A stretch of 64,000 nt of DNA from Paralichthys olivaceus (GCF_024713975.1 NC_091112.1:6200501-6264500), one strand, 5' to 3'; shown: positions 26,111 through 62,327, counted from the stretch's first letter. Numbers and translations: made by a program. Notes: generated by a model from the sequence alone, not told the origin.

Positions 26111-26599
26111 GACTTCATCCTTACAAAGAAGACAAGAAATGTCTCCATGCAAGAGGCAGATTTTTTTTTTCTCGTTTTTCTGAATAAAAACTGACAAAAA
26201 AAGGAAAAGGAGCTTTAACTTGCAGCTCTAGTTAAAGCAGGTGAGTCAAAGTACAATCCATCACTTCAGTGCATGTGTTTGTGCACATTTCAAACTGCGT
26301 CCCCTCCTTGGTTTGGCTGCAGGTACGTTGCATTCTTCCCACTCCTCCTACAATTAACCTTCTTCAATCAATTCTCCATTATTGGCTACAATCATTGGAA
26401 ATTGTTTGCATCATCTCTTTCTTTTGTGTTTAATAAGGTCAACTTGTGGCAACGGACCAATTAAAAAACCTCCCCATCCTCTCCGCTTGCTCCATCTTCA
26501 ACCCTTTCAAACCCCCATCACTGCCTCCCCCTTTTTCCTCTCTCTCTTGTGCTCTCCATTTTAGTCACACCTCCCGGGGAGACAAGGAAGCAGGGAGGC

Positions 26600-26642
26600 A
26601 GAGAGAGAGAGAGAGGCAGAGAGAGAGAGAGCGAGAGAGAGA
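26600..26642. repeat. (GA)n-rich tract near the nicotinic receptor start
   Basis: Imperfect GA run 230-275 bases upstream of the receptor ATG, probably in the promoter or 5' UTR. GA runs bind GAGA-type factors in some animals, but no role is shown here. Confidence 0.85.
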
Positions 26643-26874
26643 CCATCTCTTCCTTCTCCTCCTCTTGCATTGCCTCTCTTCCCTGACACACGCTCCATCC
26701 CTCTGATGCTGACTGGATGCAGACCAGGGGATTTCCAGCAGCCTCCTGAGTGTGTGTCCTCCCTCTCCTCTCCTCCCTACCCTCCTCTTCCTCCTCATCC
26801 TTCTACCTTCTCCTCCAGCATCCGGAGCTTCTTCCTCTTCTGCCTCCTCTTCCCTCCTGCTCCTCACCACCAGG

Positions 26875-39246
<12,372 letters not shown>

Positions 39247-40072
39247 AAGCAAAGAGGGAAAAAAGTGTGACAGGATGGATGAGGGGAATTAAATGTAAGA
39301 TGACGGATGGAGTGGACCTGGAAACACAATTTCCAGCGGACTGTGGGTTTTGTGATTTGTGATTGCGAGGGACTCGGAAATAGGAAAAAAAACAAATGGT
39401 TTTCTTTGCAATAATTTCTGTTGTGTACTGAAATCTAAGAAGAAAACAGATGAGGAGGGAGATACAGAGTGAAGTAAAATGAGATTAGGCTGATGCAGGG
39501 TGCTTTATCAGATCCTTGACAAGGTGAAATGGATTGTGGTTAATCTAGAGACTTTCCCTTAACAATTAAAGGAGAGGTGGGTCGGAAAGGGAAAAAGGAA
39601 GAGAAGATATCAGTCCTGTGCAACCTCAAATAACACCAGCTCTTAAAGCAAGGATGAGATTGAGAGGAGACGAGAGGAGAAGAGACAAGGCATAGATAGA
39701 TAGGGACAGATAAATAAGACGGTCATTTGGCTGTTTTATTTTCTTGAGGAGGGAAAGACAGGCCGTCACTCCCACACAATGAAGAGGAGACTGCATCGGT
39801 TCAAGTGATGTGAGGAGGAGAGAGTGCCGAGGAGAGAAAGAGACTTTTACAAGGACAGACAACAAAGAGCGGTCATAAGAAATGAAACTTCATCCCTCGT
39901 GTCATTGGCAGATTTAGGCGGAGTAAGCAGCTTGATGCTCGGGTATACAAAAGTGGACCGAAAGATCAAGATCGAGAACGGCAGGGACGAACAGACGAAG
40001 ATCTCATCTATTATTCAATCACATCTATCTAATGACCGTCAAATTGAAAGACCTGGGATAATCTTTAAGACT

Positions 40073-40078
40073 AATAAA
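40073..40078 (+). terminator. Candidate polyadenylation signal of the nicotinic receptor gene
   Basis: AATAAA about 830 bases after the stop codon at 39246. I saw no clear canonical hexamer nearer to the stop. Weak on its own. Confidence 0.3.
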
Positions 40079-40604
40079 GCTTCTAAAAGATGAAGTCCCC
40101 TCTCCCTTTGCAGACCACTTTAAAATTCCAAGGCCTTATCTCTTTGAGACGATTGCCAATCTGCAGCAATCAGTGGCGATCAAAAGCTCCTCAGCTACGG
40201 GCACGCTGTGAAGCACTTATCATGACTGAGCTAAACTGAATTAACTGGTCATCAACAAGGCAGTGGCCGGTGGCTGCACCACAGCGGAGGCTTGAACCAT
40301 TAATAACTCATGAAGCAGATACCTAATTGTGTCTGGCAGGATCCTAACTGATCAAACATTGGACCATATTAAAGATTTAATAGCTGAAACAGGAGTTCGG
40401 GTCTTTAAATCAGCACAAATGAGGTTAAGATCATTCAAAATCCTCAAGTTAATGTGGAGTGTAAGTCACATCCCATCAAATTACTGTCAAATCTCCTCAG
40501 GGGTTTAGAGCCCCAGTACTTTCCTACACTGTGTGTAGGACACAGCTCCATGCCCATTTGTTCCCTAATAAAGTGGTAACTCTTAAAATTGGACCTCAAT
40601 TATA

Positions 40605-40870
40605 GATCCATTCCTTCCATCATCTATAGCGCTTATCTTTTAAGGGTCGCAGGGAGCTGGAGTCAATCCCAGCAGACATTAGGCGAGAGGCGAGGTACAT
40701 CCCGGACAGTTCACCAGTCCATCACCGGACCAACATTCACTTTCAAACCTACCTACAATCAACCTAACCCCAATCTGCATGACTTTGGACTGTGGGAGGA
40801 AGCTGGAGTACGAAACCCACACAAACTCCACATTTGCAAAATCCACACAGAGAAACCCTGGCCAATCAAG
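40605..40870 (-). mobile_element. tRNA-derived SINE-like element, minus copy
   Basis: The plus strand reads tagcgcttatcttttaaggg, then gtcgcagggagctggagtca, gacagttcaccagtccatca, tgactttggactgtgggagg and cacacaaactccacatttgc. This is the reverse complement of the family at 31175-31425. Confidence 0.7.
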
Positions 40871-41723
40871 GTTTGCCCATGGGCCCATGACAATACCGAC
40901 ATCAGGCAGTAAGAAAATGTTTTTTAAAATATATATTGACCGATATACTGTATATCTCAAAAAAACTCAAATCTGGCAATGAAATCCTATTCGTTATTAT
41001 TATGACAAAAGGCGTTAATTAGGCTTGATATCTTACAGTTACACTTACATAAAGTTTATTAAAGATAACTATAAAGAAAAAGAAAACAAATACAACCAAC
41101 GGGTAACACTTGGAATTGTTTTTTACGTACCATGTATACATAAATGAGACTGTTCTGCATTGTGTATCCTGTAAAATAAAACTTTTCATATCAGCGTAAA
41201 TATAAACTGCTCATATCTGACGATGTTATCAGCCAGCTGATAAATCAGTCTGGCTCTTTTCCTACAATCTCTGTCATTTGTGGCTGTAAACGTGCATTTT
41301 CTGCTACACATGGTAAGGGCACAGATACAAATCTCTTATCTCTACACTTTCCTTCATCTTCTGTCTGCTCTCACCTACTCTCTGCAGTCAAGTCCCCTCG
41401 CAGGCAGAAAGTCAACTTCCTGTCAGAGGGGAGGGGGGTTTGCAGAGGGATGTTCTCTTTCCAGCTCATACTCAAACCGAAACAGTCTCATCTCCACGGA
41501 ACATTTCTCATCCCCAAAATGAAGGATTTTCTCTTGTTTAATTTTTTTCTCCCACCTTTGGTCTGCTCTGCTCCCCATCTCTCTGTGTTGACAGTGGCTG
41601 GCACGACACCCGAAAAGAGGAGAAAAATGACAGGGAGAGGGCATAGGAGGAGGAGAGAAAGTGCTGACGCGCAGGCAGAGCTGGACAGGGCCTTAATTGA
41701 TCACTCGTTCAGGAAGAAGAGAA

Positions 41724-41749
41724 GGGGGTGGGGGTGGGGGTGGGGAGGG
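41724..41749 (+). other. G-quadruplex-forming sequence
   Basis: Five G-runs (5, 5, 5, 4 and 3 bases) with single-base loops meet the four-run, short-loop rule for an intramolecular quadruplex. Intergenic, with no gene within 2 kb. Confidence 0.7.
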
Positions 41750-41954
41750 TTAATGGGGGAAAGAAGGGGCATACTGGGTAATTCATCGGATTTATGAGGG
41801 ACAGAGGCGGGGGAGATGGGTGCTGCAGACAGGCATAACTCAGTCACAGACATCAAATGAAAGGCCACCGCAGTATATCACACCACAAGGGAAAATATAT
41901 ACTGCAGAAATAAAACTAAATTAGAGAAATATTTCCATGCAACCGTTTGTCCAT

Positions 41955-41956
<2 letters not shown>

Positions 41957-41998
<42 letters not shown>
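41957..41998. repeat. (TG)n microsatellite
   Basis: 21 perfect TG units, followed directly by a G-rich block (ggtggggtggggggggggtt) at 41998-42017. Confidence 0.97.
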
Positions 41999-41999
<1 letters not shown>

Positions 42000-42208
42000 T
42001 GGGGTGGGGGGGGGGTTGGCCTCCAGTGTGTCACTCAGTCAGTGTGTCAGACTCAGGGGGGTATTTATAGTCGTGTGCTGGTCCTTGTTCCCTGTTTGAT
42101 GGGCTGACTCCCTTTCTCTCTGAGGTAGAAAAATGTGCAGTGCCAGCAATCTAGCAGCACTTAGATTTACTGTGTTCACTCAGATGGAATAAAAAATGGT
42201 GTGTAAAG

Positions 42209-42210
<2 letters not shown>

Positions 42211-42268
<58 letters not shown>
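42211..42268. repeat. (TG)n microsatellite
   Basis: 29 perfect TG units, 213 bases after the previous TG run. Confidence 0.97.
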
Positions 42269-42269
<1 letters not shown>

Positions 42270-42843
42270 ATGTGCACATGGAAGATGAGCTGCAGGGTTT
42301 CCGCATGTACAGAATCAATCAGTGTTTGTTGTTTTTTCTCCCCACCCCATTCCCATTTAATAATAAAACCTCAGATATTCTAGCAGATGGGTAATTCCAC
42401 CGAACCTCACTGGAGGCACATTAGGCCGCACGCAGCTCCATGACTGTGTAAACGCGGTGGTGATATGGAAGCTAAAAAGAAGCAGTCACTTCAAAGCATA
42501 CAAATGAACCAGAAAGAAGCCCACGGGTTAAAGAAGACTAAACACACCAGGGAAAAACATTACGAGGCAAATGCTCTGCATAAAACATTAATTCCTACTT
42601 ATTCACACATTAATATTCGCACAGCACACTAGTTACATACATGTGGATGTTAAACATATCCAGATGCACCAGCCATGTGTATGAACACCTGTTATCTGGA
42701 AGGGTCCCAGCGTGCTGTGCTGCATGATTATGTCCCGACATCTTGCGGCTGAGGCCGATCGATGCCTTTTAATTACCAAGGGCCCAAAGCGCTGGTCGAT
42801 GCGGCTGATGAGAAGCACAGAGGGAGGGGGAGAGAGGGAAAGA

Positions 42844-42844
42844 A

Positions 42845-42879
<35 letters not shown>

Positions 42880-42882
42880 GAG
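42844..42882. repeat. (GA)n microsatellite
   Basis: GA run with one GG interruption. Confidence 0.93.
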
Positions 42883-44509
42883 GGGGAAGCTCCATACGGT
42901 GATTGATGCTCACTCCTCCCAGCGAGCCTTCCTACAGATGTGTTGTTAGGCTTGATTAATCCTGCCAAGCCACATTCACTCAGTTTACAGTCGGCCGTTT
43001 AACCAGCCCAGGCCGGCGCGGTCATAAGGTTAAGTGGACACAAGGTGTCCGCCCTGAGGAACACAGGCCCCTTAACCAATAAGTCATGGGTGGCTGGTTG
43101 GTCTGTGCAGGTTCTGATTTGGCAAATGTTTTCATCAGGTTTTAAGTTGACCGAGTTTTGATTTCTTTGCTCGACTAGTAGAAGAATAAAGAATAAAATG
43201 CCCTCAACAAACCCAAAGTAAAATACAAACTACTTCTGTCAACTCCTTTCCACTAACAACACAGTCTCGATCACCTTTCATACACACACTACCGGCACAA
43301 ACACTTTGGCACGTGGAATGGTGAAGCCGGGGGTTAGTGACCAACCCACTCTATCTCCCTCCAAAACAGCAAACATTTAAAAAAATGAGAAATAGAATGA
43401 TAAGTAGTTAGAAATTGCAATGCATTTTGTTGCACTTCACTTACTTTGTCTAAATATAAAATTGTGTTTAAAACTCATGATGGTGCAGTTTGTGCGACAT
43501 ATTTAAAACCCATCTTCAGTTGCGCCTCTCTGGAGAAGGTTGCAATTGCGTGCAACTGAAATGTGTTTACTAAAGAGGTATAACAGGGATAATCTGGAGC
43601 TTCTGTGCATGACGGGTGATAGAGGAGTCTTGATTTAAAACTGCCTTTTAATTATACGTTACATAACTTGCTTGTTATGTAATGTTGTTAGAGATTGCAG
43701 ACCTGTCCTTCCATTCTGAGACGCAAACAAGGAACAGACAAAAAAAAAAGCTGTTTACTTGTCTTGTGCGTTAGAAAAGACAAGCACTAAAGCAAGCGGT
43801 CTGTGTGTGGAGCTGAAGCCTCAACACAGGAGGACATTAAGTGGACATTTTCCCTCGGGTGTGACTACATGGGTAAACAGCTACTCTGAGCATCGGAGGA
43901 TGTTTTTCAAAGTTGACAGTTAAAATCAGTCGACTGTTAAAACTATACAAGAATGTTCATCTTCTCCTCATCCCTTCTACGTGTCGTGCAACGAGGGGCA
44001 GATTTATCTCAACTCTGGTCTTACTTTATGATTAATATCATTTAGACCTTTCAGTGTGAATTACTTGATTTGTACTTGAAATTTCAAGCAGGTCATGTGG
44101 AGTCTAGACAATAAAAATGAATAACAATCTACTTTGGTTTAAAAGTTCATATTTTAAGACCTCTATAAAATCTTCAGATGACTCTGTTTCTGTGTGAAGC
44201 AGGTCTTAATTACATGTTGAAATTGATGTCTCCTTCAGAGACACGTAATGTTGAAGCATAGCCCCTGAAACTATTCCCTTGCTAAAATAATTTAGACTAT
44301 GACTACTGATTAGCATTTTAATTTTCTAGCAGGCTGTGGTGGATCAAATGTTCCTTTATGTACTGATGGATAGTTTATATGTAGATGCATCACAACTGTT
44401 TAACATAATAAACTTATTTACAGTATAAATTGTAAATTCCTGGAGTTAGAGGTGGTAATAATAATAATAATACTGTGGTTTTGACTGTTAAATGACCAGG
44501 ATATTAGCT

Positions 44510-44790
44510 GCTAATGTTGGCTACAGACAATTATAATGTGAATATACTTGTACAGGCAATATTGTGCGATAATCATTTACTATCAATACAATTTCAATAT
44601 CATATACTTGCAATACTGTTACAATGTATATATTCTGTCTACAATGTATTTTTACTTTCTACTTTTATACTGTATCGTTACTTGAATTTCAATATCCTCT
44701 TTTTGTGCTGTACAAAGGCACATTTCTCCATAGCGAGACTAAAGGATCACCTGAATTTATGGACTAATAGTAGTTTGTAGAGTCTTAATT
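44510..44790 (+). mobile_element. Degenerate LINE 3' UTR tail
   Basis: An AT-rich stretch with gttacaatgtatatattctg ends in acatttctccatagcgagac then taaaggatcacc. This is a decayed version of the LINE end aaatttccccattgcgggactaataaagg. A shorter, similar AT-rich block with atgctgttacattgtatata lies at 17530-17600. Confidence 0.5.
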
Positions 44791-45239
44791 AAGATTGATC
44801 AGTGAGACAATTCAAATGAGTATAAACAAAGCAGTTCAAATTCTACCTTCTTCCTGAGTTGGACATGAAAAAGAGAAGTGAGCGCAGGTGGAGACAAATC
44901 TAAAGAAAGGATTACTCTCACGCCAGCAGTGCCAGTGAGGTTTGGTTCCACCGGGTGCTTTTAGAGGTCCTGTATTTCTGGCTTGAATAATACTTCACCT
45001 CAGTGTCCCACTATGACCCCATCATGGACTGTAACAGCCCCTGTTGAGTCCAGCGAACAACATAAAGATCTGTGCAGCATGTGACCATCAAAATGTCACT
45101 GAGCCTGTTCCACTGCTAGAATGATGTGCCTGTGGACCTTTTATTAGCAGCCACGCTCCCTGCTGCGGGAGCTGTAACACACAGTAGAGCACTCCTCTCT
45201 CGCCTGCAGACCTTGAGAGAGTTTTCAGGCAGGAAATGT

Positions 45240-45478
45240 AAATGGTTTGTATCTATATAGCACTTTTCTAGTTCTGATGAACACTCAAAGCGCTTTACAG
45301 TACATTCACCCACACACATTAATACAGTGCATCTAATAACAATTATTCTATGAGGGGCAATTTAGGGTTCAGCATCTTGCCCAAGGACACCTCAGCATGC
45401 AGATGGGATTTGAACTGCCTACCTACCTTCTGGTTGGAAGACAACCACTCTACCCCCTCAGCCATGGGAACTTTTTAA
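45240..45478 (-). mobile_element. tRNA-derived SINE (minus orientation)
   Basis: The minus strand starts with a tRNA-like head (ctgagggggtagagtggttg, then aggtagttcaaatcccatct), which resembles Pol III A and B boxes. It passes through ttgggcaagatgctgaaccc and ends in aaagtgctatatagat. A related copy is at 56470-56655. Confidence 0.75.
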
Positions 45479-46533
45479 ATGTGAAATTTTAAAAAGGGCA
45501 CTGGACAATAACACAATTTGTGTAGCACAGCACAGATAGAAATAATTTAGATATCTACTGATCAAGCTGAAACATGGGGCATAGCATCAAATAATGAATC
45601 CAAACCAAAATGAACACTTGAACTAAAACTACCAAAAAAAACAAAAAAAAAACGTATTTCTTCCCACAGTGGGTGGGATTTAAGACCTATAAAGCTAGCC
45701 ATCAGGAAGCGATCGAGATGTTTGTCTTCACTTCAAGTCACGTTGAGCAGCTTTAAATAGTCTATGAGCTGAAAGCAGTCCCGGTCTGTTCGGTCACTTG
45801 TTGAGCTCTAAATAATTGCAGACACTGTATTTCCTGTTCGTCTTCCTCATCTTCCTTAAGCTACTGAAGTGGGGCTGAGCAACACTAAAATGCTTCCCAC
45901 TAGCAAACTGTCACATTCGCTCCTCGTCATGACCATCCCGTCTTCTCTTCTCATCAACACACTGTGCCAAACAATTTTGCTCTCAAGATTTACCACCAAG
46001 CAACTCAATAGGAGCTGCGTTTTGCATAAACGCCTCCCACGCAGGCACAGATTACAAAACTTATCTCCTCTAAAGGGAAGCGGTTAAAGTAAACCTTGAG
46101 ACTTACAACAGTGCATGAATGAGGCTTCTTTCTTGGCAGCCGACGAAAGACAAACTAATTGGAGAAATATATTCACAGCCGTTACATTTTGACCAATTCT
46201 AATTTTAAACATTAAAACCTCATTACAGGAGCTCTTGTCTTTTTCCTTCAACAAGTTAATTGTCCCAGATGAGCGCTTGCTGTTGCTTTATGTCTTTGCA
46301 GTCTTGATGTTGGCCTGGGCTCACTGGACAGGAGGTGAATCTATACATTGATAAAACACAACCTGAGTGTTTTAACATTTAACCGATGGTAAAAAAAAAA
46401 AAAGAAGAAAATCCTCCTGGAAGCCAATTAAGATTACTGCCAACATTAGGAAAACAGCCTCCACGGTTCATCGCACGTCCTGGAGAGAGAGTGAATAAAT
46501 GAAGACCAGCAGCATTTTTCCCCAATATATAAC

Positions 46534-49277
46534 TTTATTTAAAATATTGTTACAATTTATTACTCTACACAACATTTTCAAATCTTTTTGTCCTTTTTCT
46601 TTTATTGGTTAGTAAACCTTTGTGTTTTTTTTAGATATAAAACTCTCCATGTTGTAGCGTAGTTCAGCATCAAGTGTTAATCGACGTCTTTCGACACTTA
46701 GTAAATGCAACACTGCTTCTCTTGTTTCACTGTGTGGTTTAAACTAATCCTCCATCTGTTGCCCACACACTAAATTAATGATTCGACGGTGGCTCTAGCA
46801 TTGTACACTAACATTTCCCCAATATTTATAATTTCTGCTTAAATAAATAAAAGTTTTGAGTTGGAGAAACAAGAGTGCATTTTGTCCAAAGGATATCTTT
46901 TTTTTAAACTTTTTTAAAACAGCTATTTACAGGTTATGCTGAAGACAAACATACAAGACTTTTAATTGATGTCACTGCCTACTTGTCATGGAAAAGCCCT
47001 GTTCGAAAGCAATGAACAGAAAGTAATTACATAAAGGTTAACACTTTTCAAACAGCACTTACATCCACCTTTCATTTTAGTCATAGGTAGGGAACGTCAG
47101 CTGAAATTAAAAGGCCAGCAGCTAATGCCCCTCTGAGCTGGACGTGCGTTCCAGAGGTCGACAAACATCAAATCTACACAAAAGCGCTTTTGATGAGACT
47201 AACCTGGCAGCTCCGACTGAAAAGGACAGTGTCAAAAGTGAGAACACTGCCTCACACAGTGCAGTCCGAGAGCCCTGCAAAATGTTTTTTGAACTATCAG
47301 AAAAGATCTTGTACGTTACCTGCAGCTGAATGAGGTTGGATGGGAATCAGTGCTGATTTGGCACATGAGACTCTGAAAAACTGATGGTTTCCATAGCAAC
47401 TGCATCATTTTGATGTGCACTTCAACAACAGGTTCTGATGAACGCAAAGTTTCTGAGTTTCATGCGCAGTGAATTTGTTTCACTCCCCTGCCTCCATGTT
47501 TGTTTTACAGTGAAACATTCTTTATATCCGTAAAGTTCGATCATTTTTCATAAATAATCTTTCTCTTACAAGCTCAGCCTGTCCAGCATTTCAGACACAA
47601 ACACAGGTGGCCCACAGCACAGTGCACACTGACGAACAAGAACTATCAAACACAGGCCAACCGTACAAAGACGTGCTTCTTAACATTCCTGTCATCTCTC
47701 CGCTTTCACTTAAACACCGTTACCATGACATTTATCTCACTGATGGCCGAGACGGACGACGACTGACAGTACACACACCTGCCAACGACTGCCGAAGAAC
47801 GGAGGCTGGCACGTGGCATGGACGAGACGAGCCGAAAACACAAAATTATAAAAAAACAGCAGTTTTCTAAAGGCATATTCACAGCAGCACGAGCCACGGG
47901 GACGTACAACAAATATCAAACGGTTAAAAAAACAACACTGATTTGAATACATCGTTGAGTCAGTTGCCTGACAGGAATAAAAGGAACACAGAAGAGGGTT
48001 GAGCCAACGTGGTGCTGCCACGGCAACCACATCTCCCTGTGATGACGGGAGACCAACCTGGAGTGAGAGCAGAGGACAGGACAGACCAACACACACACAC
48101 ACAATCGCACATCCCAACACAATCTATCTGACCCTCCCTCTAGAGTTTATAAGAGGAAAAAAACAGCATGGTTGAACAGCTTTAATTCTCGTCATCCATC
48201 TCTAAATTGGCCATTACTTTAGCTGTCAAAATGACCATCCAGCAATTTGCACATTGCAGTCTCCATCTCAATCCAGCCGTCTCTGGTGTGAGTGTAAAAC
48301 ATACATCATTCTGCCACAGTCTGGTACGTACATGTATTGCTATAGGCTGTTGTGTAACTGATGCCTGTCCTCAAGAGGCAACAACTGGAATAACAAAAGA
48401 GCTTGTGAGGCTGAATTTAACAATTTTGTCAAACCAAAGCAGCAGGGAGACGGGGATATGCGTGTGTTTGTGTGTCTCCGAGTGGCTGGGAATCTGAGCA
48501 TGACAATAGGAGACGCCTCCTATTTGTCTCCATCTGTCTGGCATCTCCACTCTCACATAGATAGAAAAACCTCATCTTCATTTTCTGGCTCTCACACCGA
48601 CAGCTCATCAGACACGTCCAATCAGAGCTTGAAAGCTTATCAGCAATGTCATTGATAGACATAGAGGACATATACACAAAACACAGCAGCCACGCACACA
48701 CACTAACACGAGAGCCTGCTCCAAGATGACAGACTGAAAAGCAAATTGTGACTAAACCTTGACATGAAATAGACATTTTATCCAACCGGAAGCTAAAAGA
48801 TCGATCGTACGAAACAAGAGACATATAAAGTCGAACCTGCTCTACAATTCAGAGTGATTAAATAAAAACATCTCTCTGTTTCAGGTTTTTTGGTTTCTGC
48901 CAGAAGGTTGAGTGAAGGACAAGAGCGAGTCAGTAATGAATTGGCTGAGGAAAAACCTACTAGCACTTCGTGGGATAAACAAAACTCTTATCGCATTCAG
49001 GAGAAATCAGCTCATTTGCGCAAACCGTCTCTGTTCAGATGCTATTTCCTTAAGTGAGAGAAAATGTTTCAAACTGACAGAAAATTTTAAAATGAAATGA
49101 AATTTCAAAATAAAATCAATCTGTGTAAATCATAAAAGTGTCATATAATCATGTCATATGCACACACGGCTAATACTGTATCCATTTTCAAGAGGCAGAC
49201 AGATGCCTGCATTGCTCTGTATGCTGATGGCCATGGTTGCAGCCGCACAACTTCATGCACCATCTATGCTCAGTTCA

Positions 49278-49308
<31 letters not shown>

Positions 49309-51522
49309 GCATCTGTCCTCCTGACGTGGTTAATGGACAAACTGCAGTGGAGGAATACTTTTGGGTGAGTTACAGAGCCCGAGGGAGCACTCCATGAGAT
49401 TTCTACTTCTTCAAAATCCCACTACGTTTGTCTTACACTCTGCTTCCCCCTGCTGTCCGTTCAGAAAAACAGCAGCTCACCCACTCAAAACATCTCCCGT
49501 CTCCATACTTAAATTCATATTCCGTCGGACCAGATTCCTTGCGCAGAACATGTGACATTTCAACATCGTCAAAGCTTTGGCCCCTCATTCTTGCACAGAG
49601 ATGAGAAGGAGAAAGCCTTTTCCTCTCAACTCCGCAAAATCACCATAATAAAACACTTGAATACCCATACTGACATTAACGGTTGACGTGGTTTTCAAGT
49701 AATGAAGGTTAAACCAGAAGAAGTGATGAACAAAGATTAGAAAGAGCAGCTTGAATGCAAATCAGTTAGTGTTTCACTGTGTTAGATCAAGAAACCAATT
49801 ATTAAAGGTCTTACATTAACCTATATTTATGTTAACCAAACATATAATTAAAAACGTGTTCCCTCCCATCAGTTTTTGTTTAGTTGTTTTAGTTACATTT
49901 GTGTCGCTGATGTTTTCTGACAAAGACAGAATACTTCTGACCTCACAGATAGAAAACATCATTTATGTGTTAATGTCCAGCATCAGTGTAAAAGCATGAC
50001 TTTGCTTTCTTTGTCACTAACTGACAGAAGTGAAAACCCTTATTGTTTTCTTCTCCGTCGACATAGCTCAAGTTCATCAGCGGCCGCGTCGAGGGGCCTC
50101 AGGCTGAATCCATCCAAGTAGGAGACCCAAGCGTCGTCAAGTTGCTTTGAGCAAATGTTACTGCAGCGCTGTGGTCGACGCTGACCAGTCACACACTGTA
50201 GATATGCGTTAGATCTCAACCGGTGGCGAGAATTTTGCTCGTGTCCTGCCACATCTCAGGGAGATTGCATGGAGGAAAACAACAGACACACTATGGAGAT
50301 CTAGTAAATGACATGAAAGCTGGCTTTTGTTAACTTTCATTGCTCTTCTTGCTGTGTGTATCCCTGGGTTTGGTTACGTGTGACTATTCCAATTTCCCAC
50401 ATTCGTCAGTTCAGTTTTCGGGGGGCGTGGATCGCCTCAGTCCGTCACTCAGTCCTGTGTTTGTTGATGGGCGCGCTCAGGGGTGGCTGTAATGATGCAA
50501 GTGGACCAGTTCTAGTTTGTGTGGTGACCAACGGTTTTAGGAAGTTGCAATCTCCCCCCCTAGGTGGCGCCATCCCTTTTGCTGTGTCTCCAGAGGAGGC
50601 AGAATCTCTGGAACAGAGAGACGGTTCAGGGAAGTCTAAATGATGGGCTGATTTCGAACATCATGCGACTTATGAAAATGCTTCCACAATACAACATAGA
50701 TTTCAGTGTGTCTGAGTCTGTCGCTTTGCAGCACGATGTCTCCCTCACCTTGTCTCTGACTTCCTTTCCCTTCTCAGCTTCTCTGTCTTTAGCTGTCCAT
50801 TATTTCCTCCGTTGTAATCGGTCTGTTCTCTTACAACTACGAATGTTTCCCACTCATTCTTGTTCTTCGAGTTGCTCGTCCACATACTTGTTTTGCATGT
50901 CTTGTTTATTTCGTTAGCCAAGGGGGAAATAGTTTCAACTTCCCCTTGATGACTCTGACAGTGAGTCACATGCCTCTATGTGCATCTATTCTGAATACCT
51001 ACTTCACTCCACAGGATGTGTCTTCTCTCAGTAACCCGATAGCCTCGGAAGAGAATTTACTCTGCTAAGTTGTTAAGTGCTCTGTGAGGCTCTGGTGAAC
51101 AGTCTATAAAATGTCTCTGCAGTTTCTGCTGGATTTTGTTCAGTTCCTTATAATGAAATAGGAGCTGCAGAAAATAGATAAAACAATACAAGCGTTTCTG
51201 AATGCGCCTCTTCTAGGGCCAGGTGCAATTTAATGTCACTGAACTTAAAATGCTCATAAACCTGTAAAGGATTCCCATATATTTAAGCCTTTAGGACCAT
51301 CTCACACTGTACTCGCCTGTATCCTCTCCCTGCCCTTGCCCTTTTAGTTTTTTCCAGACAGGAAATTATTGAATAATTCATTGAGCTTGATGAGTCCTGT
51401 CATTCTAATCGCTGCTCAGTATCACATCTGAATACATATTTGATTTTCTCTGGATAAAATTCCAGCCTCTTAGTGTGTAGCGAGTTCTTTCAATTTGTAT
51501 TTAGGGGGACAAAAACAACTTG
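46534..51522 (-). other. snx27: Probable snx27 3' untranslated region
   Basis: After the snx27 stop at 51523 no other gene is visible for 5 kb. The first good minus-strand poly(A) cluster is AATAAA at 46534-46539, with a second at 46556-46561. Mammalian SNX27 mRNAs also have very long 3' UTRs. Frames inside (47737-48120, 48429-48824, 50040-50252) lack domains. A possible alternative last coding exon is 47960-48057 (see findings). The extent is an inference. Confidence 0.4.
49279..49304. repeat. (CA)n microsatellite
   Basis: 13 CA units within the presumed snx27 3' UTR or flank. Confidence 0.95.
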
Positions 51523-61760
<10,238 letters not shown>

Positions 61761-61799
61761 CACTCAACGTGACCTCCCGGAGGCGTCACCGGAGCTCAG

Positions 61800-62285
61800 G
61801 TCTTTTTTTAAAAACCTTTGAATCTGTCATCGTGTCACCGCTGATTATTCCTGATTATTCCTCTCCAGTGTGATTATCATCACATCTGTTCATGTGACAG
61901 CGGCAGTAACAGGTCCACGGATCTGATTGTGTTGGAACTTACTTTATTCTAGTTCTTTAACCTGCAAACAACTTGTCAACGTGTTGTACGAACACTGCAA
62001 AACACAGTCAAAGTGAGAGATTGTAGATGAAATAAAAAATAGCGAAGAAATAATGATCGAATTTAAAGAAAAACACGAAAATATTACGAGGAAGAACAAC
62101 AAAAAGCACTAATAATAATGAAATGATAATAAGGAGATTAATTTAAAGATGTTTAGATCAATTCATTTACAAATCACGATATATATGTATTAACAAATTT
62201 GAAATGATATATGTATGTGTATATATATTTATATTCCACAATGAATGGAAGTCAATGCAAAATCCTAATAAGATGCAAACCTGGA

Positions 62286-62327
<42 letters not shown>

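Larger units (their letters stand above)
21360..26300. other. Intergenic region between divergent KCNN and nicotinic receptor genes
   Basis: The two genes start about 5.6 kb apart on opposite strands, so this region should hold both promoters. It contains a poly-T tract (22212-22232), a MITE-like copy (23720-24365) and a GT microsatellite (25915-25934). A stretch at about 24530-25120 is rich in ATTA/TTAATTA homeodomain-type cores and free of recognisable repeats, which makes it the best candidate enhancer. No RNA gene or ORF with a domain was found. Confidence 0.5.
40080..46530. other. Intergenic region between the nicotinic receptor and snx27 3' ends
   Basis: No gene is supportable; the two flanking genes are tail-to-tail. 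Contents are two SINE copies, a LINE tail, three dinucleotide runs and a G-rich block. A repeat-free stretch at about 42700-43080 holds aattaccaagggcccaaagc and could be a conserved regulatory element. ORFs here (for example 41450-41797) cross low-complexity DNA and show no domain. Confidence 0.5.

Noticed and set aside
25910..26197. ORFs over the 25.9-26.1 kb TG/CA runs
   Set aside because: Open frames across dinucleotide repeats are expected by chance. There is no domain and no splice support.
47737..48824. Minus-strand ORFs of 127 and 131 codons downstream of snx27
   Set aside because: No recognisable domain, no start context, and they lie in a probable 3' UTR. Only the short alternative tail at 47960-48057 was kept, as a low-certainty finding.
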